DNA of 64,000 nt from Ustilaginoidea virens (lineage: Eukaryota > Ascomycota > Sordariomycetes > Hypocreales > Clavicipitaceae). A model generated the notes under the pieces. The model saw only the letters and a program-made list of their open reading frames with translations, was not told the DNA's origin and did not search any database. The position numbers were made by a program, and so were the translations under genes. This document shows, one piece after another, positions 44,285 through 56,489 of the stretch. Location: NCBI RefSeq assembly GCF_000687475.1, contig NC_057316.1:2666001-2730000 (forward strand). The letters run 5' to 3'. Each line of letters opens with the position of its first letter. Position 1 is the stretch's first letter.

Positions 44285-46219
44285 TCACATTCTTCTGAAT
44301 GTGTTGGAGCTGGCGCTTCGTCGCCCCGCCCTTTGTTGTTGTCGAGGCGTCGAGCCCGGTTCGTCTTGTTGGTTTCTCTTCTTTGATGTAGGAACAAATG
44401 TTACCTGACGTTCGCCGCCCACATCGACACCATGCGCCTTATCAGTGCGACCCCGTTTTTGTCGCCGCGAACCCAACGCAGTGTCCCGAGCTTGCTGGCC
44501 TTGATTTTGCGTAGACGTTACCCGCATTGTCATGTTATCCCTGAGCCGGGTCGTAGTTGGTACGTCATCGTCCGTGTCACTGGAATCATCATCAGAGTCC
44601 TTGGCTTGGTAGCGGGTAGGAGCTCTGGAATCTGCAGGTTGCTCAACTTTGGTGCTAGGGTTGAGTAGTTGGAACTCTTTGCTCATTTCGTCGACCACGA
44701 ACTCTTCATCCTCGAATAATTGGGCGAAGCGATCATCGCCAAGGACGCCCGCTTCAGTGTCAACCTTGTCCCTGTTCTCCTGCTTCTTGAGGATCTTGTC
44801 TGCCAGCTTCTGGTTGACCTTGACCTTCTTCCTGCTACGGATTCTGCTGGAGCGTTCCTTCTCAATCTTGTCCTTGATGCGCTTCACTCGTTCTTCCTCC
44901 CAAGCGTATGGATTGGCGATCAACTTGGCCTGCTCGTACAGTTTGGATGCGACAAAGTATCCGTGCATGTATGGTCGGAACAGGTTTGTCTTGCCAACCA
45001 GGTGTGCCAAGCTCAGCTGCTTGAGCTCCGGCAGGGTCAGGAACTTGTAGTTATCGTACGTTTCGGCGTGGACCTCCTCGGCCATCTCCTCCACCATACT
45101 GTCTAGGAAAGAGCACCATCTCGGAGCTGGGCCAAGTTGCGGAATGAAAAAGGCATGTTGGTGCTTGCCTTCATTCGCAGTGAGTAGCATACCAGTGTTC
45201 TCGCACCAGGCAACGTCGTTGATGTCGACGACGGGTTCGACAGATGTCCAGGGGTCTCCAGTTGCCTCATCCCATAACTTGATGGTGCGCTTATCGGCCG
45301 ACATGATCTTTCTTTCTTGGGAAGATGTGGTCATGTGAATGAGCTTCTTGACTGGAAAGCCATATCCTTGGTCTTTCCTGAGCAGAGACACCGGACGTCG
45401 CAGATCAAAAAGCTGGATGATGCCGGTTGAAGATCCGGTCGCCAACGACAAGCCAGAGCTGCCAAAGTTGAGGGCTGTAACCTGGCCATCGTGTCCTTCC
45501 AGCAACGCGACTCGAGATTTCGATCGCGGATCCCAGAATTCAACAGTTCCGATGGATGTCCCAAAGGCCATGAGGTTGTGAGTGTTTTCCGCGTTAGCAG
45601 CAACATTGACACTGCCAACGCCAATCCCGCCTTGCAACCCTCCTCCCGTAAGTTCGTCGTCGCCCCCAACCTCAATCTGATAGGATTTCATGAAACGTCC
45701 TTGTTCGAGATTCATGCGGAACACTTCGCCCTTACCATCCGCATCCAACCCGACAGCGGGCACCAGCGCCTCCGTCGAATGACGGTCATACAGGAGGTCT
45801 CGTCCATATCTGGGGATTCGCACTTCATAGTGACGACCCATTGGGGTGTGGAACTCGAGTCTCCGGTCGTTTTGAAGGTGAAGTGATTTAGAGTAGTCGG
45901 AAGAGAGCAACACAAACGCGTGATTCAAGGAATTCGTATGGCGGGTAAAAGAGAGGGCGAGCTGTGGCAGGTTGTGCACATGCATTTGCGGCTTGTAGGT
46001 GCCAGTGCTCATGACCCAATCACCATCTTCACTGACTCGAATGCAATTGCTAGCTTCTTCAAACTCGAAATCTTGAAGCAGCTCGACCCGGTTCTGATAC
46101 TCGGGGTCGTTTTTCAGACTTCGCTTCCGCCTGCGTGCCAGCCAATCTGGAAGAGGTCGGGATGTAGATGCGCCGGAGATGGTGTACACGGGAACGGTTC
46201 CGGGGTTGGAGAGCTTCAT
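44285..46219 (-). CDS. ENP2: Nucleolar protein Enp2/NOL10 (18S rRNA processing)
   Basis: Single exon, about 644 residues from the Met at 46219. It opens with MKLSNPGTVPVYTISGAS and carries WD-type repeats to about residue 390 (for example MAFGTSIGTVEFWDPRSKSRVALLEGHDG and KIMSADKRTIKLWDEATGDPW, in part). The NUC153 motif RFAQLFEDEEFVVDEMSKEF is near 520, and the C-terminal tail is basic and Ser/Arg-rich. Enp2 is a component of the 90S pre-ribosome needed for small-subunit assembly. The frame stays open for 117 codons upstream of this Met, but that part is Pro- and Arg-rich low-complexity sequence with a long G/C run, and family members start at the MKLSNPG Met, so I chose 46219. Confidence 0.93.
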   Translation of the reverse strand: MKLSNPGTVPVYTISGASTSRPLPDWLARRRKRSLKNDPEYQNRVELLQDFEFEEASNCIRVSEDGDWVMSTGTYKPQMHVHNLPQLALSFTRHTNSLNHAFVLLSSDYSKSLHLQNDRRLEFHTPMGRHYEVRIPRYGRDLLYDRHSTEALVPAVGLDADGKGEVFRMNLEQGRFMKSYQIEVGGDDELTGGGLQGGIGVGSVNVAANAENTHNLMAFGTSIGTVEFWDPRSKSRVALLEGHDGQVTALNFGSSGLSLATGSSTGIIQLFDLRRPVSLLRKDQGYGFPVKKLIHMTTSSQERKIMSADKRTIKLWDEATGDPWTSVEPVVDINDVAWCENTGMLLTANEGKHQHAFFIPQLGPAPRWCSFLDSMVEEMAEEVHAETYDNYKFLTLPELKQLSLAHLVGKTNLFRPYMHGYFVASKLYEQAKLIANPYAWEEERVKRIKDKIEKERSSRIRSRKKVKVNQKLADKILKKQENRDKVDTEAGVLGDDRFAQLFEDEEFVVDEMSKEFQLLNPSTKVEQPADSRAPTRYQAKDSDDDSSDTDDDVPTTTRLRDNMTMRVTSTQNQGQQARDTALGSRRQKRGRTDKAHGVDVGGERQVTFVPTSKKRNQQDEPGSTPRQQQRAGRRSASSNTFRRM

Positions 46220-47716
46220 TGTGAAGGAAGGATTTTCAAGGTCAAGTGACCCTGCAAGAAACGAGCAAAAGCAAGGCCTAGACTGTCCATATGTCGTGAG
46301 GCGCGAGGGGTTGCAAGTCGATGCGTTGCGTCGTCCACTCGACGTCAAGGTCGGATGCCTGCATGGGGGGGGGGGGGGGGGGGGGAGAAGAGGAAGAAAA
46401 GAAGAAGGAAAAATAAAATTCAAATTGACTGCAGGACTGGACTCTCCATGACTTGGGTGACTGCCGCAGCGCCGCGAAGAAAAACCCAGCCATGCATGAC
46501 CTAACATATACATACTCCATACATGTATGTACCTTTGTAATCTCCACTTGTGGGGCCGGAGCTGCAGCATCGCACCCCCATAAAAACGTGCAGATACGAT
46601 TTGGTACTGGTACTGGTCACAACGGGGAATTTAGCGGCAAACGCGTTGAAAGAATTGAGGGAATCAACATACATATCAATGTATAGCGGAGGGAGGTGTA
46701 GGGAAAGACGGGTCAGGCAAAGCCAGGCAAGTGAGACGAAGCAGAATCACGAGGCAACATTCGTAGCTCTAGGTTGTCCGACTTGCAACACTTTGAAGCC
46801 GTCAAAAAATTGCAGGGCGCTACCTGGTACCTACGGAGTACGGAGTACGGAGTACAGGCTGGGTCAACTTGGGTGCCCCGCCTGGCATCAGCCAGGTCCC
46901 TGCCTGCGCTATGTACCATGGGCACGACTTCTGGACAGTTGACGACAAAGGACTGGAGGCACCGGGCACCGGGCACCAGACAGCACGACCTGGCACTGGG
47001 GCGGCGCGGGGCTTTGCGTTGGAGCCCGGCACCAGCCAGCTGGCGCCACCAGACCAGTGCTGTCAACGTGCTGTGCTGTGCTGTGCTGTGCTGTCTTGTC
47101 TGGCTGGGTCCTGGCACCAGGCACCAGACGTCTTCCCTGTCGCGCAACCAGAAGCCCCCAGCCACAGCCATGTGCCGAGTCGTTCAATCCTCCACTGGCC
47201 AAGCGCAAGTTCTCGTGCAACTCCTCCCCACAACGACGTCCGTCCCAAGTCGAAATCGAGACCGGGCCTCATGAGCGTATCCAAACATCCTGATTCAACT
47301 CTTATAGCATCTCCTTGTTCCTACTGCGCGCCTCAGCAAATCCTTACTCCCGCCACGGCATACCTTCCCGTGGACCCGTCACCTTCCCTCTCCCTCGATT
47401 CCGACGAGCCACGACCATCAGCCATATACCGAAAGCAGACAACTGACAAGCACCTTCAAGTGTCGCAGTTTGCTACTGTAGCGGTGGCTGAGCAAGCCCG
47501 TCACCAACGTTCGCGGAGATGGAGCCGGTGAAGGCGTCAATCCGTGGAATCGCATGCAGTCACTAGGGATTCCGTGTCGTCCAGCCAAAAGCTCCAGCCG
47601 GTCCCTCATTGCTCAACATCTTTCCTTGGACGCCTACAGCGTCTCAGGCGCTACCTGTAGCTCCCAGAGACAATTTCCCAAACAAGTTATGGTGCACCGC
47701 GAACCGAGACACCGAG
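46220..47716. other. Divergent intergenic region (ENP2 / MED13)
   Basis: About 1.5 kb. It includes a G run of about 19 near 46367-46385, three overlapping TACGGAGTA copies at 46832-46856, GGCACCGGGCACC-type repeats near 46960-46980 and (TGTGC)n near 47065-47095. Frames in this region are on both strands and low in complexity. No gene is seen. Confidence 0.5.
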
Positions 47717-50700
47717 ATGGACACTGCTGAATATGATACGAACGTCCTCGTTGTGGTGCGTGTTCCTTTTTCAAGTGCTTGAACCCCTTGGGTCAGGTCA
47801 GGTCGCTAACCCATGCTATAGAACAACATCTCTTCCATTTACTTCCGCTTCTACGAACCATCCCCGGACGCATTTCAGAACTTTAACTCTGTAGCCATTG
47901 AAATCGAGGGTAAACTTAAAGACCAAGGTCATATTGTTCACTACGACGCCAGCCGTCGCGGATTCTGGTATTTCCGACTGATTGCACAGGAAGGCAGTCA
48001 TGACATCAGCACCAAGGAGCCGGAAACCTCCTTGATCTTGTGCAACCAGTCGCTCACAGCAGGCGAGGAGGGGTTTTTGGAACCGGGTCATCTTCAAAAA
48101 CCTCGAACAAATCAGCCACCAGCCAGTCACGCCCCGGCCAGTTCGAACTCATGTACATCCGCCCCCGACCAGGCGCAACGCTACCTTGTTCCATCATCTT
48201 CCCACGCCGGGCCAGGCGTGTCTCAAGAACATGAGGGTAGTGGCTCTGGATCGACGACGGTCGAGTTCAAGTCAAGTCAGGGGGAACCGACATCTTCCAA
48301 GGCTGTGTACGAAAATTTCATTTTTGCCACTCTCTTGACCATGTCGGCCGCCTTCTGCAATCGCACTGGCGCCATTCCCCTCGACTATCAGACCGTGCTC
48401 CTATCTCCGTCCTTCCTAGGGAACGATGGCGTTGGCGAAGTGGCGACCGACAGAGCTGCCACGGTAGGTACCATGAGAGCTTACATGACAACGACGGGTA
48501 CACTTGTCCTCAGCATGAGCCTGACGATATGCCGGGGACTGCGCTCATTCAACGATTTGGTCAATGCAGGCCCGGTTGTTCCTGGAAAACGGATACTAGC
48601 CGCTCCTCTGGGAATGATCGCTACCAGCCAACTACCCACGCCATTCGACGGCGGTACAGCTAGTATGGCTCAAACACCAAACACGCAGGCATTGAGTTCT
48701 CGAGGAGTTCTTGATATCCACGACTCTCTCGCGAAACGGACATGCTCAAAGTTCTTACAATATCGTGGCCTGGCCCATTCCAAGTTGACTGATTGCTTTT
48801 GGATAAACTTGCTCGTTTCCAAGCCCAAGCTTTGCGGCATAAAATGCGACCCCAAGAGATTACAAACATTGAATCCCAACATTTCTATTCCATGGCCTGG
48901 CCCTCTCTGCTTTCGCAAGAAGGCTGTCGAGGTATCCTACACGAGCCGGGTAGGCGATACGCTACTCAGCGGTCATGAGGAAAGTTATGACCCCCTAGGC
49001 AATGCGCAGTCTTGGTTCAGTTCTGGCGCAGAAAGACAGGAGAAGATAGCCAAGAGAAAAGCAGACCGAATGACCGCCTCTCACGACGCCAGCAACAATG
49101 ATCATCGACCTCAAAGGCCAAACGGACAATCACCCATGTTTTTGAGACGGGCGAGCGCGGCAGCAGCGGGACTAATGTATCCTACTCCGCCGGATGCCCT
49201 GCAGAACTTCAATGGAGTAACGCCGTCCCTGGATGGTACGCTGTCAAGTCCTGGCAATCCTTTGTCGGTGGCAGCTGTCCCAGACGCCGCCGAGTGTAAC
49301 GGAACCGACCTCGCGATAACAGCGGAAACGTTCGAGCCAGGGTCAGGGTTGGAAGGGTCCAGCAAGAAGAGAAGTGATGGCAATTTACTGGTGGAAGCGG
49401 AGCACATGTACGAGGACCTGAGCGGCGGTGACATGTTCGCCGACGATCATGTCACTGAAGACGACTTCAACTTTTTCGATGAAGAGCCTAGCGAAATGGA
49501 CCTTGATGATGCCATTGGCAGCATTGGGGCCGAATCTTTGGAAAACAACTTTCAGCAAGCCCCTGAATCGGCCAAAGAAGAACGACTTGCCGTGGCGGAG
49601 GTTGCCGATCCATCCGGGGACGTCGATGTTTTCACGAAGCCACAACTGCGGCACGCCATCAGTGCTCGAAACGACATCGGGACTCAGCGAGAGACGAGTT
49701 GCAAACAAACTCCCATGAAGCGAGAACCAAGCCCGTTTGATCCGCATACTGTTTTCAAGCGAGTGCGCGCCTCCCTCGTGGCGGCTGGAAGTGGGACTGC
49801 AACAGCTTCAGAGGGTCACCGTATCAAGAAAATATTTGAGAAGATGGATTTTGACCCAATGCTTCCCAAGATTAACAAGAAATACGAGAAGGGCGGGCAG
49901 TTCGATTACAACAAGAATGCTGGCCCCGCAAAACAAAAACTTGAGCTGGGGACAATACCAGAAACCGAGTATCTCAAACGCCACAAGCAGAATCGAGGTT
50001 CAAACGAGCAGAGACTGCCCACCATCGCGCTGCTGGGATCCCTGGCAGGCCTGGAGGCACATGAGCTTGGGCCCAGTCCTACAAAGCTGGATGGCCACAT
50101 TGCCGGCTGCGACCCGAGCAGCGACGAATCTGATCAAGATGATTCAAGCTGCCTAAGCGATGACGAGCCGACTTCGCCTCTGAAATCAAGTGTCAAGCAA
50201 TTGTCCGGCGGTGATGATGATGATGCGTCGCAGGTGACTTCTTTGAAGGAAACTGACACGGCAGAGGAACCGGACCACCAGCTTGCTACCGAGCTGCCCA
50301 GGCTGTCCAAGCCCGAAACACCGGACACCCCCCTCTCCGTCTTCTTCTCCGATCCGGAGCCGCTGTGCCTCGACCTCTCCTTGAGCGACGAAGATTTCAT
50401 ACAAGTGGCACAGATATTGGCTGAGCAGGCTTCTGTGGGCAATCTGCAAATTTACAACGGGACAGACCGTCTCAAGCCCGGCTCGGCATGTGAGCAGAAT
50501 GGCCAGGGCATCCCCATCGATGTCAGAGCGTCTCTCCAGTCACTGCGAGATGTTGCTTCATTCTTCTTCCGGGGCATCGAGCCCAGCCGTCTGAAAAGCT
50601 TTCTGGACATTCAAGACGTTTCTCTCCAAGGTCCGCACAGTCGACTGCAACCACGTCCCGTTCCGGGAAGGGACGCGACTGCTGAGCAGATGCGGCCTAG

Positions 50701-52327
50701 CAACCTGTATCAGATTCCCGGGCCGCACTTGGAGATGTGTAGGTCTGATGCGAAACTATCCGTGCTGCCGTCGGCAGTCACGTTCTGGGAAAGCCTGGGA
50801 CTGGCGCCTTCGTCCGGAAGCAAAGACATCACCGCCGTGTGTATATTTCCCGGGTGGAAAGGAATGAAGGACAGCGCCAAGACGTTTCTAGGCCGGATCA
50901 AGAGCGTATATGAAGTCTTGCGACTTGGGTCGGTGGAAAATTTGGCCTTGTCGGCAGACGTGGCTGATGGTCTCCTTCCGTACGAAGTGGACCGGATATC
51001 CACCTCGCCCGATGCGACGCTGACTGGGCATGGCTCAGCGCTAGTGGGAAGCATGGAGACGATGCGAAGCGCGCTCTCCAACCTGAAGGCTTCCGACACG
51101 AACGTGGTGGTTTACTTCATCTATTCCCCCAACAATCCAGGGACAATCGTGGAGGCGTGCGCGGCATTTCAACGGTTTTTCGACTCGTACCAAAGGGAGC
51201 TCTCGGCCAAGAAGGAGCCGGTCGCGAACGAACTAGTTTTACAGCTCGTATCGGCCGACATGATGTCGTCGCCGACCTCGATGGTTGTCACGCCATCTTC
51301 CGAACTGGTCAGACTTTGCGTGGAGACGTACGATCGGTGCACACTGTTTGGCGGCCCCATGCCCGCACCAGCCATCCGCCTGGAGCAAGCTCTGCCTCGC
51401 ATTGTCGACTTTAAGCTCATCAACACACCGTCGGCGTCGTTGATGAGGGAAAATTCGTGCATCCATGTTGCGTATGCGCGAACGGTGGATGAGCGCTGGA
51501 TCACGGCTGCCTGGACAGACGACCGAGGATATCAACAGGCGACTTCCGCCTACTGCCTCGGAAGAAGAGGCAAGCTGCCGTCGAGGTCGCTGAGTGAGGT
51601 GGCTCAAGAGATTTGGGTATCTACTCTGGATCTGGTCGCCACCTGGAAGGTCCACTGGAGGATCATCGTTACCAAGTGCGGACCGATGGATCAGCACGAG
51701 GTGGAGTGCTGGACCGAACTGGCACGGGCAGACGTCAAGGCGTCGGTGACGGTCATACTGATGACGGTGAACTCGAGCCCATCCCTGCAGTTCATCCCAC
51801 CGGTGGTGAGGCTGCCGCAAACGGCAGCCACGTTTTACACGACGCCCGTCTCGACCCCGCAAGCAAACAACGCTGTCTCCCCGGAGCAAAGCGCAACGCC
51901 AGCTACTCCGACCAACGCCGCCGCCGCCGCCGCCGCCACTCCAGGCGGCGAAGCGGCCGGCCCGGACTCGGAAACGGATGCCGTCCTGGTGGACGTGACT
52001 GACCAGACCTGGGTGGCAGTGGTTGGGCACCGGCTGAACAACTCGACGAGCGTGACGGACTTGCGCCCAGCCTTGGCCAGCGGCTACCTGATCAAACGCA
52101 CAGGAGGCCGGATGGAAGACGCGCCGGTAGCGATGGAGGTAAATCTCATACACTCGGATGCCAGCCCGAGGGCATACGAGCCTCTACTGAGAGAGATGCT
52201 GAGCTGCTTCGGAGGACTGGCCACCCTCTCGAGGGCCAGAGGGATGGTTCCGAGAGATACGGGCGTGGGGCCCTGGCATGTTGCGGCGGCGGAAAAGGCC
52301 GCGCGGGCAATACACCTTCTCATGTAA
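47717..52327 (+). CDS. MED13: Mediator of RNA polymerase II subunit 13 (Med13/Ssn2)
   Basis: Two exons, 47717-47755 and 47822-52327; about 1514 residues. The join gives MDTAEYDTNVLVV followed by NNISSIYFRFYEPSPD, the conserved Med13 N-terminal domain, which continues with FWYFRLI. A long acidic and Ser-rich middle contains DFNFFDEEPSEMDLDDAIGS. The C-terminal half has the PIWI-like/MID region (VVYFIYSPNNPGTIVEACAAF) and the family signature WVAVVGHRLNNSTSVTDLRPALASGYLIKR, then a close of PWHVAAAEKAARAIHLL. Med13 links the Cdk8 kinase module to core Mediator and mostly represses transcription. The 39-nt first exon ends at GTGCGT, and the intron has a GCTAAC lariat signal 16 nt before TAG. Confidence 0.94.
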
Positions 52328-53166
52328 ATTCTCTCCTTTTGTCCTTTTTCTTGGGCGCCTTTTGCAAGGAAAGGCTTGGTGACGAGGATGGCGACCGCGG
52401 GTTGCCGCCGACACGTGGACGCGCAGTTTACGACTAGATGAATAAGCATTTGCCGGTGGGATCGTCTTACAGGGGCGGCATGAATGGCGTTTGTGGCGGC
52501 GTTGAATCTATTTGTATAGAAGAATCGAATGGAGTTTGGTGAGATTTGAGGCTAGAGCGCCTCTCGGCCATTGCGGACAAGGGGCAATTACAAGGGCCTA
52601 CAGCTCGACCATATATGCACGGGTATAAGCCAGTCGTCGGTGACGAAGCAGGGGGGCAGTTTCTGACCGCAGCATCACGGCATCGGCTCGATGACTGAAG
52701 AACGGCCGAGTAATGTACTGTACTGTACGTAGAAGGGCGTTGTTTGTAGGTTGGTGTTGATGGGGTGGTTGGTGGAGTTGTTTGTTTGTTGCTCGGCGCG
52801 GTACCTGCCGGGTACCTTGCCACTTCTCAGATGACCAGCAACCCCAGCACCGCCCGCGCCCGTCAGTCGGCAGGATCGCGGGTAGAATGCTTGTACCGGC
52901 CCATCCCAAGCAGCGTCTCTTGAGACACCGCCTCCGCCTCCACCCCCCCCACACACTCAAAAGTTTCAAGCAAAAGGACGGGCATGTTCAACATGACGTT
53001 ACCCGAAATATCATATCGACACCGTCGCAGCCACTGGGGCTGCTTTGAGGCAGGCGCGCTGGTCATCTAGCCTTCTGTTCCAAGCGCCGGCATCTCTCCT
53101 CTACAATAAACACAAGACGCCCGGCCCAACACTCGCTCAGCACTCGTTGATGGACGGTTCGTCACC
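52328..53166. other. Intergenic between MED13 and F-box gene
   Basis: About 0.8 kb in which I see no supportable gene. A TACTGTACTGTACG run lies near 52715-52730. The last 120 bases are the probable leader of the F-box gene. Confidence 0.5.
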
Positions 53167-55143
53167 ATGCCGAAAGCGTCACTGTCAAGTCTGCCGGATG
53201 ACTTGTTGCTCGACATTGTCGAGCGCCTAGATACCGCCCGCGATGTTTCCCATCTCGGCCGCCTCGCCAGACGCTCCCACAGGCTTGTCGAAACTGCAGG
53301 CTGGCGCACCTTTGTCAAGACTCGGTTCCCCTCTCTCCATGTCCCCACGGCGACGGCAACGGCGGCGGCTGGTGGTGGTGTTCAACCTGGTGCGGATGAG
53401 CCGCCCTGGGGTCTCTTGGCCAACCGCTTCACATATCTTGACCGATGCTGGGACAAGCGCGCCATCCGGTTCCACGTGTTCAGGACGCAGCCGCCTCCTC
53501 CTCCTCCTCCTTACCCGCCCGTTCGACGACACAGGGAACCTAGACCCGCCAAACAGGCTGTGGATTTCCATGGCATCGTTGACGCCCATCACGTGTCGTG
53601 CCTGGACCAGGAGGTGGTCGCCTGGGGAGCAGGGGAAGACGTCCACGTCAGATGGTGCACGGGAGAAGGAACCAAGAGCAAGCCGAGTTGGGGCAGTGCT
53701 CTGGGCCGCCACACCAACTACGCCGCGGGCACCGGAGACGTAACCGCCCTCAAGATTATCGAAAGAGCTCCCGGAACGCCAGACATCGTGGTGGGCCGAG
53801 CCAACGGGCATGTTCAGATACTGTCCGCCGCCGACGACAGCTCCTTCGGCACGTCGTTGACCGAGCCGCTAACGCTGGACACGCGCGGGGACCAGCATCG
53901 AATGTCTGCGTTGACAATTTCTCCCGGACGCCTGGCTGTCAGCTGCGCGGAATGGCGGCCAGACACGGGCATTCTGGCTACCTGTCGGAGCTCGCACCTC
54001 CATCTGTGCAACGTGCCCCCGGAACGCGACGCAAGCCTGGGGGCGTTGGCCTTTCACGACATGTCGCCAGACCGGCCACCGCACCAGGAATCCATGATTC
54101 GGGACATCAAGTTCCTGGACAATGACCATCTTGCCGTGGCTCTCGGAAGCAGCTCTCAACCGATCCAGTATGGCACCATCCGCCCCAGTGGCGTCGTCTT
54201 TGAACCAACCCCTGGTAGGCACAGTGTTGGCGCAAGCGACGAGGGCGACCTGCCCACGTCGCTTGCAGACGCCGGCACCAGCACCACTGTTTGGGCCATA
54301 GAACCCGTCGGACACAGGAACAGCAGGAACCTGCTCCTCAGCTCCTGGCAGGACGGGACGTTCAGGCTGATGGACGCCCGGACACCGTCACCGTACGACG
54401 CCGTATACCGAGACAGCTTTCAGCCATATCACGCCGGAGGGCCCCTGTTGGTCTACGGCACGGAGCGGTTCGTCGCCGGGGACACGTCGGCGCCCACGGT
54501 GAAATTGTTCGATTTCCGACTCGGCAAGCCCTACTTTCACTCTACGGCACTGCCATGTTCCCCCTCGCGGCCGCAGCCGCAGCCGCGCGCGTCTTGTCCG
54601 CCAGGCATGACGACGGGCATGACGACGGGCGAGCCGGAGGACGTCGTCTCCGCATGCCGGCCGGACGCTGCCAGAAGCTGCCGCTGGCACGCCTTGAGCA
54701 AGTCGGACTGGTACAGACAGGATGCCACGCTCTGGCTGGCATGCCGCGGGATGGAACGCGTCTTCTCGCTCGCCAAGTCGTCGGATTTCTCCGGCAAGTT
54801 CTACCTGGGGCTGCGGGGCGCCATTGCCGAGGCGGAGCTGGTGCTGAGAGAGGACATCCCGAAGCGTCGGGGAGAGCCGCGGCCCTGTCCGGACGGCTGG
54901 CGTGTTTCCCCAGTGCCCGGCGCGACGGTGGCGGAGACCAGCGTCAGTCTGTGCTACAGGGGTCGCTGCCGCGACGATGGCTGGCACGGCGAGCAGCTGC
55001 GCAGCGGCATGCCCGAGGTGTTTTACAGAATAGATGCCCCGGGGAGGGGGGAGAGGCACGGCGGGTTCTTGGATGCACCAGAGCGAAGCCGGCTCGATAC
55101 GGCATGGAGGCAGCAGGTGCCAATGAGGAACCAGAGAGCATAG
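53167..55143 (+). CDS. F-box protein with WD40-like C-terminal region
   Basis: Single exon, 658 residues. Residues 5-50 form an F-box (LSSLPDDLLLDIVERLDTARDVSHLGRLARRSHRLVE, in part), which would bind Skp1 in an SCF ubiquitin ligase. The remaining chain has beta-propeller-like repeats, such as DIVVGRANGHVQILSAAD, LLSSWQDGTFRLMDAR and VAGDTSAPTVKLFDFRLGKP, probably for substrate recognition. A Pro run (about 116-122) and an Ala/Gly stretch sit near the F-box. The substrate is unknown. GC content is high at the third codon position and the opposite-strand frames over it look like shadows. The start at 53167 puts the F-box at the very N-terminus, which is typical. Confidence 0.85.
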   Translation: MPKASLSSLPDDLLLDIVERLDTARDVSHLGRLARRSHRLVETAGWRTFVKTRFPSLHVPTATATAAAGGGVQPGADEPPWGLLANRFTYLDRCWDKRAIRFHVFRTQPPPPPPPYPPVRRHREPRPAKQAVDFHGIVDAHHVSCLDQEVVAWGAGEDVHVRWCTGEGTKSKPSWGSALGRHTNYAAGTGDVTALKIIERAPGTPDIVVGRANGHVQILSAADDSSFGTSLTEPLTLDTRGDQHRMSALTISPGRLAVSCAEWRPDTGILATCRSSHLHLCNVPPERDASLGALAFHDMSPDRPPHQESMIRDIKFLDNDHLAVALGSSSQPIQYGTIRPSGVVFEPTPGRHSVGASDEGDLPTSLADAGTSTTVWAIEPVGHRNSRNLLLSSWQDGTFRLMDARTPSPYDAVYRDSFQPYHAGGPLLVYGTERFVAGDTSAPTVKLFDFRLGKPYFHSTALPCSPSRPQPQPRASCPPGMTTGMTTGEPEDVVSACRPDAARSCRWHALSKSDWYRQDATLWLACRGMERVFSLAKSSDFSGKFYLGLRGAIAEAELVLREDIPKRRGEPRPCPDGWRVSPVPGATVAETSVSLCYRGRCRDDGWHGEQLRSGMPEVFYRIDAPGRGERHGGFLDAPERSRLDTAWRQQVPMRNQRA

Positions 55144-55331
55144 CCGCCGAGACGGCGGGCCTCATGATTGCGAATTTTTGGTTCTCTTTTTTTTTTTGTC
55201 CCCCCCCGACCGCAAGTTGCCCGGCCGCTAGGTTCAAAGATGACGACGACAACGACGACGACTGCGACTACGACGACGACTGCGACAAAATGTAGAGTTA
55301 TAATACAGCACCTCGTAGATGCATGGCAAGT

Positions 55332-56489
55332 TTACAGCTTCGACTCGGGTACAATGAGGGCCAGTCTATCTCTAAAGGCCTGCTCCGCCTCCCTCTCGAT
55401 GCGCTCCACCAGGACGCGACAGGTGGGAATGTCGTGGATCAAGCCCATGACGGGCCCGCACGTCCACACGCCGTACTCGGGGTCGCCGTTGACAAAGACC
55501 TCCTTGCCGCGCTTGCCGCTCACGTAGGGCGCGACCTCGGCGAATTCGCCGGTGGGGCTCTCGCGCTCGATCTTGAGGGCGTCGAGGGCGACCTTGTTGC
55601 GGTAGAGGCGGCTGGTGTTGCGCCAGCGGCGCAGCAGGAGGGTGGTGTCGTGCTCGTCGCCGGCGACGATGGCGTCCTTGATGTTCTGGTGGATGGGGGC
55701 CTCGACGGTGGCCATGAAGCGCGTGCCCATGTTGACGCCGCAGGCGCCGAGGAGCAGGGCGGCGGCCAGGCCGTGGCCGTCGCCGAAGCCGCCGCTGGCG
55801 ATGAAGGGCACGGGCAGGGTCTGGCGCGCGCGGCCCAGCAGGATGAAGTTGGTGATGTCGCTCTCGCCGACGTGTCCGGCGCACTCGAAGCCGTCGATGG
55901 AGAGGAAGTCGACGCCGAGCTTGACGGCGCTGAGGGCGTGGCGGATGGTGGTGCACTTGTGCAGGACGACGACGCCCGCGCGCTTGAGCTGGGCGACGAC
56001 GGGGCCGGGCGAGTTGCCGGCCGTCTCGACGACGCGCACGCCCTCGTCGATGATGGCCTGGGCGTAGGCGCCGTAGTCGGGGGGCACCATGGCGGGCAGG
56101 AGGGTCAGGTTGACGGCGAAGGGGGCGGCGGTGAGGGTGCGGCAGCGACGGATCTCGTCGCGCAGCGCGGCCGGCGACGGGAAGATGAGGGCCGTGATGA
56201 TGCCGAGCCCGCCGGCGTTGGAGACGGCCGACGCGAGGTCCGCGGTGCCGACGTGCATCATGCCGCCTTGGACGACGGGGACTGCGTGCGTGTGTTAGTT
56301 AGCCGGGGGGGGGGGGGGGGTTTGCTTGCTGAAGCTGCTTGTCGCGGTCTTCTCGCAGAGCGTAAAAAAAAAAAAAAAAAAAGGGCACGCAATGATGAAA
56401 GAGAGCGGCCGAGCGGGACGGGACGGACGGGCTGACTTCTACGCACCCCGGATGCCCAGCCGCTTGGTCAGCTCGGTGACGATGGGCAT
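55332..56489 (-). CDS. Nitronate monooxygenase (2-nitropropane dioxygenase type)
   Basis: Two exons on the minus strand, 56489-56447 and 56281-55332; about 330 residues. The join (G plus TC) gives MPIVTELTKRLGIRVPVVQGGMMHVGTADLASAVSN (in part), the standard FMN-barrel opening. GFECAGHVGE carries the His thought to act in catalysis, followed by the phosphate-binding ASGGFGDG and LGACGVNMGTRF. Enzymes of this class oxidise nitronates such as propionate 3-nitronate, often for detoxification. No leader peptide is seen, so a cytosolic or peroxisomal site is likely; the C-terminal SKL of the predicted protein (PESKL) is a classical peroxisomal PTS1. The intron holds a G/C run and a poly(A) run. Confidence 0.93.

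Noticed and set aside
46220..46570. 117-codon in-frame N-terminal extension of Enp2
   Set aside because: Low complexity from a long G/C run; family members begin at the internal MKLSNPG Met.
47700..48040. Med13 beginning at the Met near 48032
   Set aside because: That start would remove the conserved N-terminal domain, which is recovered by a standard intron and the ATG at 47717.
55323..56435. 370-residue frame (+) opposite nitronate monooxygenase
   Set aside because: Val/Gly/Asp-rich shadow; the minus-strand frame is an intact enzyme.
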